Origin: Paenibacillus silviterrae
GTDB lineage: Bacteria; Bacillota; Bacilli; Paenibacillales; NBRC-103111
Reading direction: 5' to 3'
DNA length: 64,000 nucleotides
Assembly (NCBI RefSeq): GCF_030167925.1
Contig: NZ_JASKUT010000001.1
Span: 930,001 to 994,000, forward strand
Below the pieces are notes generated by a model. That model was not told where the DNA came from and searched no databases. It worked only from the letters and a program-made list of their open reading frames with translations. Of this stretch, positions 25,209 to 32,686 are shown one piece after another. The position numbers and the translations under genes were made by a program. Every line of letters begins with the position of its first letter. The stretch's first letter is position 1.

Positions 25209-26012
25209 ATGGCATACATCCAGACCCAGCTGTACTCTGAGGTCTTAGGGACCGAGATGGACGTGAGCATCATTGTTCCTCAGGAGAAGCAGCCCTATGC
25301 GGGGGACGGAAGGCTGAAGGTGCTTTGGCTGCTTCACGGCGGCTCCGGCGATCACACGGCTTGGCAGCGAATGAGCAGCATTGAACGAATTGCCATGGAG
25401 TATGGACTCGCTGTGATTATGCCCGGAGCATTTCAGTCATGTTATACCGATATGGTGCATGGAGGACGTTATTTCACTTATCTGAGCGAGGAGCTGCCGC
25501 GAATTATTCGGCATATGCTGCCGCGGCTTTCGCCTGCGCGTGAGGATAATTATATTTCCGGATATTCTAACGGGGGTTACGGCTGTCTAAGGGTAGGATT
25601 GGCTCGTCCCGACCTGTTTGGCGCCATTGGTGCATTTTCGGCGGGAGACAAGTCCGATATCGAATTCGTAAACGATGGCTCCCAGCGTGCCAAGGATCGG
25701 ATCATGCTCTTCGGTGAAGGGGACTTTAAGGGAACGGAGAATGACTTGAAGCATCTGGGACGTGAGGGGCTGAAGATAGGCAAGTCCGTTGCCCGCGTAT
25801 ATCATGGCTGCGGCAGCTTGGACCCTTGGCTTGATTTAAACCTGCTGTTGAGAGATTTTTTCCTTTCGTTGGAGGGCAATCCATACAAGTACCACTATCA
25901 TGAAGCGGAAGGTCACGGCCATACCTGGCAATTCTGGGAACAGGAGCTTGTACGATTTCTGGAATATCTTGGTTTAGATAAGACAGAAGGGCAGTATTTG
26001 ATGGGAATGTAG
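25209..26012 (+). CDS. EstA/esterase D-family hydrolase
   Basis: 267 aa, start ATG after AGGAGGAGATGGC, 11 bp after its paralogue. The alpha/beta-hydrolase triad is complete: Ser120 in GYSNGG, Asp205 in CGSLDP and His238 in GHGHTW. Oxyanion-hole region WLLHGGSGDHTAW is present. Relatives cleave short-chain acyl esters such as tributyrin or acetylated sugars. No signal peptide is seen, so it should act in the cytoplasm. It is co-transcribed with the triad-less copy and ends at a terminator. Confidence 0.9.
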   Translation: MAYIQTQLYSEVLGTEMDVSIIVPQEKQPYAGDGRLKVLWLLHGGSGDHTAWQRMSSIERIAMEYGLAVIMPGAFQSCYTDMVHGGRYFTYLSEELPRIIRHMLPRLSPAREDNYISGYSNGGYGCLRVGLARPDLFGAIGAFSAGDKSDIEFVNDGSQRAKDRIMLFGEGDFKGTENDLKHLGREGLKIGKSVARVYHGCGSLDPWLDLNLLLRDFFLSLEGNPYKYHYHEAEGHGHTWQFWEQELVRFLEYLGLDKTEGQYLMGM

Positions 26013-26030
26013 AGCTTTGAGAATACGATT

Positions 26031-26066
26031 CAGGTGCCTTCCGTTAACCTCGGGGCGCCTTTTTTG
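26031..26066 (+). terminator. Terminator after the esterase pair
   Basis: AGGTGCC / GGCGCCT stem (one G-T pair) followed by a run of six T. Confidence 0.8.
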
Positions 26067-26161
26067 CGCTTGGCAATGTCATTGGAGGAGCGATAACTTG
26101 CAATCAGGTCCGTACTTTGTTAATATGGGAACAAATGTTCGATATTGGGGTGATCTGTTTG

Positions 26162-26461
26162 GTGCCGGTTACAATACATGCATACTTACCTTCGCAAAGA
26201 ACGAAACAGCTAAGAACGGAGGAGGCGAAAGAATCGCTAATTCGGAGTCTTGGTGTTGCTATGTTCACGGAGAGAGAGGCGATCATTTCCGTTTGGGGAG
26301 ATTCACAGCTGCAGACGTTTCAAGGCAAGATTACGCAGCTTGATAAGCAGCTAAGAAACATCAGGGTAGAGAACAAGGAAGAGTATACGTGGATTCCATT
26401 TGAAGATGTGATGAAGATCGAGATTATTATTGATGATCATACTGTAGGCATCTTCAAGTAG
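26162..26461 (+). CDS. YolD-like protein
   Basis: About 99 aa. The C-terminal part (FTEREAIISVWGDSQLQTFQ, GKITQLDKQLRNIRVE and EYTWIPFEDVMKIEI) has the YolD-family core, with the WIPFxDI motif. YolD proteins are often next to Y-family polymerases in Bacilli, but none is nearby. The start is uncertain: GTG 26162 follows GGGGTGAT at good spacing, while TTG 26117 and ATG 26135 are also in frame. Much of the usual N-terminal region (LPEH motif) is not clear, so it may be shortened. Confidence 0.65.
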   Translation: MPVTIHAYLPSQRTKQLRTEEAKESLIRSLGVAMFTEREAIISVWGDSQLQTFQGKITQLDKQLRNIRVENKEEYTWIPFEDVMKIEIIIDDHTVGIFK

Positions 26462-26480
26462 GTAGAGCGGCTTTCATGCT

Positions 26481-26597
26481 CTAATCCTTTTTCTTGTGTT
26501 CATTGATATTTTTGGATCCCCTACTGACCAGCTCCTGTACAAGCGCCGCGAAGAAGGCTAGAGGCAATAAGTGAAGGGCAAGGCTGAAGATGTCCAT
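26481..26597 (-). CDS. Small single-pass membrane protein (38 aa)
   Basis: ATG at 26597 lies about 10 nt after AAAGGAGC on the minus strand and opens a 38-codon frame ending in TAG. One hydrophobic helix (IFSLALHLLPLAFFAALV) is followed by a polar basic tail (SRGSKNINEHKKKD), so the tail should face the cytoplasm. It faces the YolD-like gene tail to tail. No family recognised. Confidence 0.55.
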   Translation of the reverse strand: MDIFSLALHLLPLAFFAALVQELVSRGSKNINEHKKKD

Positions 26598-26753
26598 AGA
26601 ACATTAGCTCCTTTACATGATCTATATTCCATCATTCCCATATAATGGGCCGCTTACTCTATATAGTATCACAGATTTCTTGGGAATGCTCACACAAAGT
26701 GTAATCGATCTTCGTATGGGCGCGGAAATGATTACAGTATTTGTCCAATGGAA

Positions 26754-26803
26754 AAAGATGCATCCCAATAACCTGCCTTGGACAGGGTCGAAGGTATGCA
26801 TCT
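26754..26803 (-). terminator. Terminator of the AraC-type gene
   Basis: On the minus strand AGATGCATACC and GGATGCATCT form a stem followed by TTTTTCC, about 20 bp after the stop codon of the gene at 26824. Confidence 0.8.
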
Positions 26804-26823
26804 CTTGATAACTTGTGTTGCAC

Positions 26824-27696
26824 TTATTTTTTCGTTACTGGAATCCAAATTTCACTTGTAAACGTAGGTGAAGTCGTGTCCTTGTCCTTATTCCACAAGA
26901 TTTCCGGGCCTTCAGCTTGTTCATATATCGAGGATGGGAACCATTCCGAATAAATACGTCCCCAAATGCTCTGCAGTGTGTCAGGAAAAGGGCCTACGGC
27001 ATTGAACACGGCCCAGGTCAAGGCCGGTACTTCCAGCTGAGCGAGATCGCTTGGAGCCGGTTCACTCGTAGCCGCACCAATATAATGATCCAGTTCTCCG
27101 TTTTCTTCCATTCTTCCTTCGGAAAAATTGACGGAAGCGCTGATCAGTCCTGAGGGCTCGATATTGGAAAGCGACTTAAGTCTTTGAATCAATTCCAAGT
27201 CCAAGCTTTTCCACATAGCGGCGATTTCCGGGTTAACCCCATGAAAAATGATCGGCACTCTTTTTTTCAATCCCACGATACGAAATGACTCTTTCTCTAC
27301 AATGCGATAGTTCATTTCCGTTCCTCCTTGAATCGTTAATTGAAGCGACATGCGGGGATACGCTTTTAAGGAATGTCCGGATTTACGCACCTCGGAAGGA
27401 TTCATACCGTGCAGCTTATGAAAGGCCTTAGTGAACGAGTCGGGAGATTGATAACCGTATTTTAATGCAATATCAATCACTTTGGCTTGATCGGTCAGCA
27501 GCTCGAAGCCCGCTAGTGTCAGCCGTCTCCTTCGTATATACTCCACCAAGGTTATACCGGCCAGGTAGTAAAACATCTTTCTGAAATGATGCTCGGAGCA
27601 ATGCGCAAGGCGCGCTACTTGGGCAAAGTCCACCGCTTCCTCAAGATTGTCCTCCACGTAGGCAATGGCATTATTCATAGCTCTCAGTAAATCCAT
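26824..27696 (-). CDS. AraC-family regulator with GyrI-like effector domain
   Basis: 290 aa from ATG 27696 (GGACGGTGAG upstream). The N-terminal 105 residues carry two AraC helix-turn-helices ([20 protein letters not shown] and [20 protein letters not shown]). The C-terminal part ([20 protein letters not shown] to the end) is a GyrI-like/effector-binding domain, ending in EIWIPVTK. This is the Rob/YdeE-type arrangement, where the C-terminal domain binds small amphipathic molecules. Target genes are unknown; no pump lies beside it. Confidence 0.9.
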   Translation of the reverse strand: MDLLRAMNNAIAYVEDNLEEAVDFAQVARLAHCSEHHFRKMFYYLAGITLVEYIRRRRLTLAGFELLTDQAKVIDIALKYGYQSPDSFTKAFHKLHGMNPSEVRKSGHSLKAYPRMSLQLTIQGGTEMNYRIVEKESFRIVGLKKRVPIIFHGVNPEIAAMWKSLDLELIQRLKSLSNIEPSGLISASVNFSEGRMEENGELDHYIGAATSEPAPSDLAQLEVPALTWAVFNAVGPFPDTLQSIWGRIYSEWFPSSIYEQAEGPEILWNKDKDTTSPTFTSEIWIPVTKK

Positions 27697-27854
27697 GCGT
27701 CTCACCGTCCATAGGGTCATTGTAGCAGCAATACTTTCACTATACCCGACAATTTGTATGTAAAAAAGGTCGGATTTACACCCGACAAAAATATGTCCAG
27801 TTCGGATTGGTTGCATAGAGCGGCTTCCGCTTTAATGGGAAGGGGGCCAGAAAC

Positions 27855-27889
27855 ATAAAAAGCAGAGCCTTGCAAATTAAAGGCTCTGT
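27855..27889 (-). terminator. Terminator of the YjcZ-like gene
   Basis: CAGAGCC / GGCTCTG stem followed on the minus strand by CTTTTTATG, about 27 bp after the stop codon. Confidence 0.75.
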
Positions 27890-27914
27890 TTCGTTGACTT
27901 TATCAGCATTAGTA

Positions 27915-28013
27915 TTAGATAAAGAAACCTGCGGACAAAATGATAACCAACAGAATGTAAAGAACCAGAACAATTGTTGTGGATGAACCTCCATATCCTT
28001 TAACACAACTCAT
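27915..28013 (-). CDS. YjcZ-family sporulation peptide (32 aa)
   Basis: ATG at 28013 follows AAAAGGAGGGATTCGCAC. The 32-aa product is a Gly/Ser-rich head (MSCVKGYGGSSTT) and one membrane helix (IVLVLYILLVIILSAGFFI), the pattern of the short YjcZ-type sporulation proteins. Bacilli often have several such peptides. A near-perfect 20-bp palindrome lies 57 bp upstream. Confidence 0.8.
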   Translation of the reverse strand: MSCVKGYGGSSTTIVLVLYILLVIILSAGFFI

Positions 28014-28069
28014 GTGCGAATCCCTCCTTTTCGCTTTCTACGCACATCATATGCAGTATGTATTCTATT

Positions 28070-28089
28070 GTATAGGTTTTAACCTATAC
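28070..28089. promoter_or_regulatory. 20-bp palindrome (operator candidate)
   Basis: GTATAGGTT, two bases, AACCTATAC: perfect 9-bp arms. It lies between the divergent YjcZ-like gene and the acidic-peptide gene. It overlaps a possible minus-strand -10 region (TATACAAT), which fits repressor binding. The regulator is unknown; it does not match the Fur, PerR or Fnr consensus. Confidence 0.5.
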
Positions 28090-28258
28090 GGCATTTGTTT
28101 AACGGCAAACAACACAATTTTGTACATCCATTAGGCCAACACCGACACGGCAATGTAAATTATAAATGAATTAATAAGGTTAACCATTCTAGTCACTTGG
28201 CTTTTGTTGACCAATATTTGATAAATATAACTCCATATAATTACATAATTTGCAACGT

Positions 28259-28294
28259 CCTAATGGTATATTATGTACATCAACCATTAGGAGG
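28259..28294 (+). promoter_or_regulatory. Inverted repeat that overlaps the ribosome site of the acidic-peptide gene
   Basis: CCTAATGGT (28259-28267) and ACCATTAGG (28283-28291) are perfect 9-bp arms with a 15-nt loop. The last three bases of the right arm are the first three of the AGGAGG ribosome site (28289-28294), which is placed 8 nt before ATG 28303. If transcribed from upstream, the stem would partly hide the site. Confidence 0.55.
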
Positions 28295-28302
28295 TATCAA
28301 AT

Positions 28303-28446
28303 ATGAGCCAAGAGGAAAATCAGGAATTGCTGGCTGACGAGGTTGAAGAAGCTGCTGAGGTAGTAGAAGAGGTTTCCGAGGGTTCGAATGAGGATGATGT
28401 TGTTGAGGCTGTTCAGGAGGCTTCTGAAGAAGAAGCAAGTGAATAA
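28303..28446 (+). CDS. Extremely acidic small protein (47 aa)
   Basis: ATG 28303 follows a perfect TAGGAGGT. The 47-aa product holds 17 Glu and 3 Asp, no Lys, Arg or His and no aromatic residue (for example ADEVEEAAEVVEEVSEGSNE). It has its own terminator. It is likely helical or disordered. It resembles no family recognised here; a chaperone-like, DNA-mimic or nutrient-store role is speculative. Confidence 0.7.
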   Translation: MSQEENQELLADEVEEAAEVVEEVSEGSNEDDVVEAVQEASEEEASE

Positions 28447-28489
28447 GATTATTTAGTAGCTATTGTTGTAACTACATAAACGATATTCT

Positions 28490-28519
28490 GAACACCTCCT
28501 ACATTCAGAGGTGTTCTTT
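28490..28519 (+). terminator. Terminator of the acidic-peptide gene
   Basis: GAACACCTC / GAGGTGTTC perfect 9-bp stem followed by TTTT. Confidence 0.88.
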
Positions 28520-28676
28520 TGATTTTGTTGTGTAATGTAATGAGAATTTTATTGGGAATAACTATTAGTCGAAAATGTGTTTGAAGATTCAAAACGTTCA
28601 CTTGATACGCCTCTAAGCCTTGGATCAGGTTAGAGCAGACAAGAAGGAAACTAAACAGGCAGTGAAAAAAAAGAGA

Positions 28677-28705
28677 AAAACCGTGTCCTATGAAGGATCA
28701 CGGTT
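28677..28705 (-). terminator. Terminator of tRNA-Val
   Basis: On the minus strand AACCGTGATCC and GGACACGGTT form a stem followed by TTTTCTCTTTTTTTT. Confidence 0.75.
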
Positions 28706-28717
28706 GCTGTTCTTGTA

Positions 28718-28790
28718 TGACCTGTAGTGGGCTCGAACCACTGACCCCCACCCTGTCAAGATGGTGCTCTCCCAGCTGAGCTAACAGGTC
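28718..28790 (-). tRNA. tRNA-Val (GAC)
   Basis: 73 nt on the minus strand with acceptor stem GACCTGT / ACAGGTC, D-arm TAGCTCAGCTGGGAGAGC and anticodon loop TTGACAG. The CCA end is not encoded (TAC follows the discriminator A). Confidence 0.93.
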
Positions 28791-28961
28791 TCGATGTATT
28801 TTGTTTAGCGACAAGTGTTATATTACCAAGCCTGGACAACAAAGTCAACACTTTTTTTGAAAAATTAAGGATCTTGTCCTCCAACTGACTCTGTCGACAC
28901 GAAAGCTGCACATTATGATATAATGTCACCAACAGAAAATCACTTGGAAAGAAGGGGACTT

Positions 28962-29885
28962 ATGAAGGATTTTCCGGGGGTCAGTAGTGGCTTAACCGAG
29001 GTGAGTGAGGACAAGCTGGACTGGGGCGAGCAGGAGTGGGGCACTCACCGGTATCATGTTCGCAAGCTGCTGGAGGATACGACCGCTCAGCTTAGCTCTT
29101 TCGATAAAGCGGCGGTGCTTGGTGCAGGGAACCATGGAGATGTGGATCTGCCGGAGCTTGCTTCACGTTTCAGCCAGCTCACGGTGCTCGACACAGAAGC
29201 GAATGCGATCGAGGAGTTCATGGAAGCAACAGGCGGGTTCACCTCACCCAAGTTCAAATCGCTTGCTCATGTGGACTATACTTGCCTGGACCAGTTAGGC
29301 TTTTATCAAGACTATGAAGAGAAGCTGCAGGCAGGCATACCGGCGGGAGAGCTAGCAGGTTGGCTGCGCGACCAGGCGTTTCTGGTGAAACGGGAAGAAG
29401 CGCTGCCTCATATGAAGAAGTCCTTCAATCTAGTCGTTTCTTCCGGAGTGCATACGCAATTATTTTATTTACACGCGTTATCGCAATTGGCCGAGTACAT
29501 GCATTTATATAATGAGGCGGACACAGCACAAATCGTCGAGGCTTTGGGCTTCTTAAGGAACAACGTGGTGGCGGATTACAATACCCTGCTTATATCGCTC
29601 GTAAAGCCGGAGGGCCGCGTGGCAGCCTGGACGGATATTATTCTGCTGGACGAGTCCAAGAAGGATTTGCTGGACCAGCTTAATCAACTGAGCAACGATA
29701 ACGAACGGGTGAGGTTCCTCTTCCAAGCCTTCGGCAAGTATGGGATCGAATCGGCCGTGATAGGCCTCAAAGATTTGTTCGATAAGCTAAAGCCTGAACA
29801 GCAGCTATTCAAGAGCTGGGTATGGCATACAGAGTCAGGGAAGTCTTATCTCGTTGCAGGGCTGTCAGGACGAGTGAGAGCGTAG
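28962..29885 (+). CDS. Hypothetical Rossmann/methyltransferase-like protein
   Basis: 307 aa from ATG 28962 (site AGAAGGGGA). The segment AAVLGAGNHGDVDLPELASR, then LTVLDTE, has the glycine loop and acidic end of strand 2 seen in SAM-dependent methyltransferases. The rest is helical and has no further motif I can name. Its 3' end overlaps the convergent PilZ gene by 21 bp. The function is unknown; a methyltransferase fold is likely, activity is not shown. Confidence 0.7.
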   Translation: MKDFPGVSSGLTEVSEDKLDWGEQEWGTHRYHVRKLLEDTTAQLSSFDKAAVLGAGNHGDVDLPELASRFSQLTVLDTEANAIEEFMEATGGFTSPKFKSLAHVDYTCLDQLGFYQDYEEKLQAGIPAGELAGWLRDQAFLVKREEALPHMKKSFNLVVSSGVHTQLFYLHALSQLAEYMHLYNEADTAQIVEALGFLRNNVVADYNTLLISLVKPEGRVAAWTDIILLDESKKDLLDQLNQLSNDNERVRFLFQAFGKYGIESAVIGLKDLFDKLKPEQQLFKSWVWHTESGKSYLVAGLSGRVRA

Positions 29886-30311
29886 GGGCATGAAAGCAAG
29901 AAGCTCTTCTTCCGTAGCGAAGCTGCAATTGGAAAGCACGGGAGTCTTCCTAAGTTTGATGGACATTTGATTGACTATACTCGTTAATGCGGCCGTATCC
30001 GCTTCGTCGAGGGAAAACTGGACGCAATACTCATAATGTTCTTCCACGGGGCGGATCGTACGCACGACGAGACCGAGCAGCCGAAACTCCTTGCCAAGCG
30101 CCATGAACCTTAGCTCCACCAGCAGATTGCCCTCATCCGGAAACGGAGCATCCGTATAGAAGCGTGCGCCGCCTGCACTTAGATCCAAGAGGGCGGCTTT
30201 TACCATTTTGTAATCAAGCTCCAATCCATCAAAACCAATGAGCTTGGCATCGGCCAGGAGGGGATGAATAAATTGCAAACGATAAAAGCCGCGTTTGTTA
30301 TCATTGGTCAT
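29865..30311 (-). CDS. PilZ-domain protein
   Basis: 148 aa from ATG 30311 (AAAGGAT upstream); the TTG at 30320 is less likely. It has the PilZ c-di-GMP-binding features: an early RGFYRL (usually RxxxR) and DLSAGGARF ((D/N)xSxxG), followed by a beta barrel. The first Arg pair is reduced, since RGFYRL has only one arginine before Leu, so ligand binding may be weak. A GGDEF-kinase hybrid lies 2.4 kb away (32673), but nothing links the two directly. Confidence 0.8.
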   Translation of the reverse strand: MTNDNKRGFYRLQFIHPLLADAKLIGFDGLELDYKMVKAALLDLSAGGARFYTDAPFPDEGNLLVELRFMALGKEFRLLGLVVRTIRPVEEHYEYCVQFSLDEADTAALTSIVNQMSIKLRKTPVLSNCSFATEEELLAFMPLRSHSS

Positions 30312-30524
30312 AAATGACAAATCCTTTGCGATATGGTATTCATTCCTTTATGTGTCTCATAATAACCTTGAATCTTAGTCTGTGCAAGGCATTTCGTGCT
30401 CATAAGAAAACCTTCTATTGTGCCCTTCAAGGCTGATCGACTGCGATTTAAGAGAAGGGTTTCTTCGTAAGGAATGTCACATTGTTCTAAGGCTTAAGTC
30501 AAACGTACAACAAGTCCTAAGCGA

Positions 30525-30547
30525 TAAAAAACCGCTCAATAGAGCGG
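30525..30547 (-). terminator. Terminator overlapping the stop of the 30536 gene
   Basis: CCGCTC / GAGCGG with a 4-nt loop, followed by TTTTTT on the minus strand; the stem includes the last codons. Confidence 0.85.
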
Positions 30548-30763
30548 GAGTTCAATGACTTTCTCGCTGTGATGGGAATGCAGCACGGCTTGATTGCCGA
30601 TAATTTCAATCCTTTCGATGTCCAGTGTCGGTGAGGATGTCATATTCGTATTCTTCATTCGATTCTTATTGAGTAAATTCAGCAGCTGAGGAATTGCTTT
30701 CTGGTCACTGGAGATGAAGCTGACGGGAATTTTCCTATCGTTGATCGATAACTCCGTACGCAT
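30536..30763 (-). CDS. Small hypothetical protein (75 aa)
   Basis: ATG 30763 follows GAGGAGGCC. The sequence MRTELSINDRKIPVSFISSD and ERIEIIGNQAVLHSHHSEKV is a mixed alpha/beta fold without known motif. The stop lies inside its terminator. No neighbour suggests a role. Confidence 0.7.
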   Translation of the reverse strand: MRTELSINDRKIPVSFISSDQKAIPQLLNLLNKNRMKNTNMTSSPTLDIERIEIIGNQAVLHSHHSEKVIELPLY

Positions 30764-30926
30764 GGCTCATGGCCTCCTCATTGCATATTCTATCATTCAT
30801 TATAATGGAATCGCCTTGATTTAACTAGAAATAAATTCCATCAGAAGGTGACAAAAAGCGGGAATAAAGTGATTTTATCTACAGGTGAAGATCGACAAAA
30901 TTACACGTTTCGAAGGGGGAGACACG

Positions 30927-31220
30927 ATGAAAAAGCTATACAGTCAAATGTCCAGAGAGGAGCTGGAAGCGGAGTTGAGAGAGCTCAGCGGCGCTATGGA
31001 GAAAGCGGAGTTTCCAAGCCAGAAAAACGTGCTACAAAGTAAATATGTCACGGCGAAGGCCTACACCTTGGACCCCGCCGATTTTACGCCAGGAGTATAC
31101 AAAGTGGATGGGGTGCAGACTCTGTTTGAACTTAAATATATTAACGGAATATATGCATGGGGCAGCATGGACAACGAGCCGGAAGCCAGCTTTCCGATCT
31201 CGATGCTGGTCCGGCTCTAA
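30927..31220 (+). CDS. yfhH: YfhH-like DUF1811 protein
   Basis: 97 aa from ATG 30927 (site AAGGGGGAGA). The N-terminal helix KKLYSQMSREELEAELREL and the C-terminal barrel-like part AKAYTLDPADFTPGVYKVDG match the YfhH/DUF1811 family, whose function is unknown. Its end overlaps the convergent fnr gene by four bases. Confidence 0.8.
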   Translation: MKKLYSQMSREELEAELRELSGAMEKAEFPSQKNVLQSKYVTAKAYTLDPADFTPGVYKVDGVQTLFELKYINGIYAWGSMDNEPEASFPISMLVRL

Positions 31221-31939
31221 ATGCGGCACATATCTTTGGGACAATTCTCACAATGGCAAATGTCCTGTAGATAATCTAGCTTTTTTACAATAATCTGATT
31301 GTTCTCGATGGAAATGATGTCCTGCTTGCGTAAATCGCTAAGCATCCGGTTGACGCTTTCGCGGGTTGCGCCGATCATGTCGGCCAGCTCGCTATTGGTC
31401 AGCTTCTTGGTAATCACGATGCCTTCAACCGTTGTTTCACCGTAAGAATTACAAAGACGGATGAGGGTCGAGCAGAGAGCACCGGGCTTACCGAACATCA
31501 TAAGGTCCCGGAACTTAGTTTGCGTCAGGCGGTGAATTAATCCCATCCATTTCATAAATTCTACAGCCAGCTCGCCATGCTGCCAGAGAAGGACCTCAAG
31601 GTCCTTTTGTTGGATCACCCCGATAATTGCTTCTTCCATCACCTCTGCATTGAAGCTGTGAACCGAATTATGAAAAGGGTCCACTTGTCCGAACAAATCT
31701 CCCGCGTTATGCAAGTAGAGAATAAAGCCTTTCCCCTCATCGTTGCTCTTTGTGATTTTCACTCGCCCTTGCTTCAAAAAATACAGCTTATCCGCAGCAT
31801 CGCCTTCCCAAAATAAATAAGCCCCAGCCGCTACTTTCGTTTCGTACATGATGCCGGCAAGCTTCTCCAAGCTTCCCTCAGAGAAGCATTCTGTATTACT
31901 CACCTGAGTTGTTACCTCATGACTATGTTGTTCATGCAT
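31217..31939 (-). CDS. fnr: Fnr-type oxygen-sensing regulator with C-terminal Fe-S cluster
   Basis: 240 aa from ATG 31939 (GAAGGGGGTA upstream). It has a cyclic-nucleotide-like sensor domain (about 25-140), a winged helix-turn-helix (TNSELADMIGATRESVNRML, about 185-205) and a C-terminal CHCENCPKDMC with Cys228, 230, 233 and 238. B. subtilis Fnr binds a 4Fe-4S cluster with cysteines at the same end of the protein, unlike E. coli FNR where they are N-terminal. It switches on anaerobic respiration genes. A palindromic Fnr/Crp-type box lies 85 bp upstream, so it probably controls its own gene. No narK lies beside it, unlike in B. subtilis. Confidence 0.88.
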   Translation of the reverse strand: MHEQHSHEVTTQVSNTECFSEGSLEKLAGIMYETKVAAGAYLFWEGDAADKLYFLKQGRVKITKSNDEGKGFILYLHNAGDLFGQVDPFHNSVHSFNAEVMEEAIIGVIQQKDLEVLLWQHGELAVEFMKWMGLIHRLTQTKFRDLMMFGKPGALCSTLIRLCNSYGETTVEGIVITKKLTNSELADMIGATRESVNRMLSDLRKQDIISIENNQIIVKKLDYLQDICHCENCPKDMCRI

Positions 31940-32023
31940 TGTTGCGTACCCCCTTCGGGAATGAACTGATCGTGCGAAATCTAACTTATTGCTTCTACCT
32001 TACCGAATCCAAAGGCAGGAAGA

Positions 32024-32039
32024 TGTGATATGAATCACA
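32024..32039. promoter_or_regulatory. Fnr/Crp-type binding site
   Basis: TGTGATATGAATCACA: TGTGA, six bases, TCACA, extended by AT/AT on the flanks to near-perfect 8-bp arms. It lies in the fnr / YuiD divergent gap, 85 bp from the fnr start. Confidence 0.75.
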
Positions 32040-32109
32040 TCAACAAGCGATTTGTTCGTCACAATCATGAACATTGGTTCGCTGTCTAGGGTAGCCTTCT
32101 CTTATGAGG

Positions 32110-32152
32110 GTATACTTGTGCTTAAGCTACAGGAATGAATCCCCAAGTATAC
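32110..32152. repeat. Inverted repeat GTATACTTG ... CAAGTATAC
   Basis: Perfect 9-bp arms (32110-32118 and 32144-32152) with a 25-nt loop, 43 bp before the YuiD-like gene. It could be a leader hairpin or two operator half-sites. Confidence 0.5.
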
Positions 32153-32194
32153 AATGCCCTTCCCCATTTCATTCTATAGATGAGGTGATTAGGG

Positions 32195-32686
32195 ATGAAC
32201 CGAGCGTTATTGACGTCTCTGGCTAGTATTGGTATCGCCCAAGCGCTGAAAATACCTACTGCGCGCTATCGGAATGGGCGTTGGGATTGGAAGGAATTAT
32301 GGACCACCGGAGGGATGCCCAGCTCGCACTCCGCCGGGGTAGCTTCGCTTGCCACTTACATTGGCCTTAAGAAGGGGATAGCGTCCATACCCTTTGCATT
32401 GTCAACGATGCTCGGTCTCATCGTCATGTATGACGCCATGGGTATACGTCGGCATGCCGGGCTTATCGCTATGCAGGTGAACGATCTGGAGGAAGAAGTG
32501 GGAGAGTTAAGCCGCCGGCACCCGTCAATGCTACATACGAAACGGGAGAGGGAGCTCGAAGAAAGGCTCGGGCATGTACCCGAGGAGGTGGCAGGAGGAG
32601 CCTTGCTGGGTATGCTTCTAGGTGCGATAAGCTTTATTATCGAACCGAAAAGAAGTCGTTCAAGAAGGTCCTCTAAACTCCGATAG
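32195..32686 (+). CDS. Divergent PAP2 family membrane protein (YuiD-like)
   Basis: 163 aa with hydrophobic helices at the N-terminus, middle and C-terminus. The motif GGMPSSHSAGVASLATYIGL and YDAMGIRRHAG keep the phosphatase-like SH and RRHAG residues of the 'divergent PAP2' family. Family members are thought to act on lipid phosphates but have no proven substrate. The site GATGAGGTGAT precedes the ATG. Its 3' end overlaps the convergent kinase gene by 14 bp. Confidence 0.85.
   Translation: MNRALLTSLASIGIAQALKIPTARYRNGRWDWKELWTTGGMPSSHSAGVASLATYIGLKKGIASIPFALSTMLGLIVMYDAMGIRRHAGLIAMQVNDLEEEVGELSRRHPSMLHTKRERELEERLGHVPEEVAGGALLGMLLGAISFIIEPKRSRSRRSSKLR

Noticed and set aside
26017..26343. Open frame overlapping the YolD-like gene
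   Set aside because: Its product has no family pattern, while the overlapping frame carries the YolD core.
29005..29298. Alternative frame within the Rossmann-like protein gene
   Set aside because: Shadow of the real frame; no ribosome site or family pattern.
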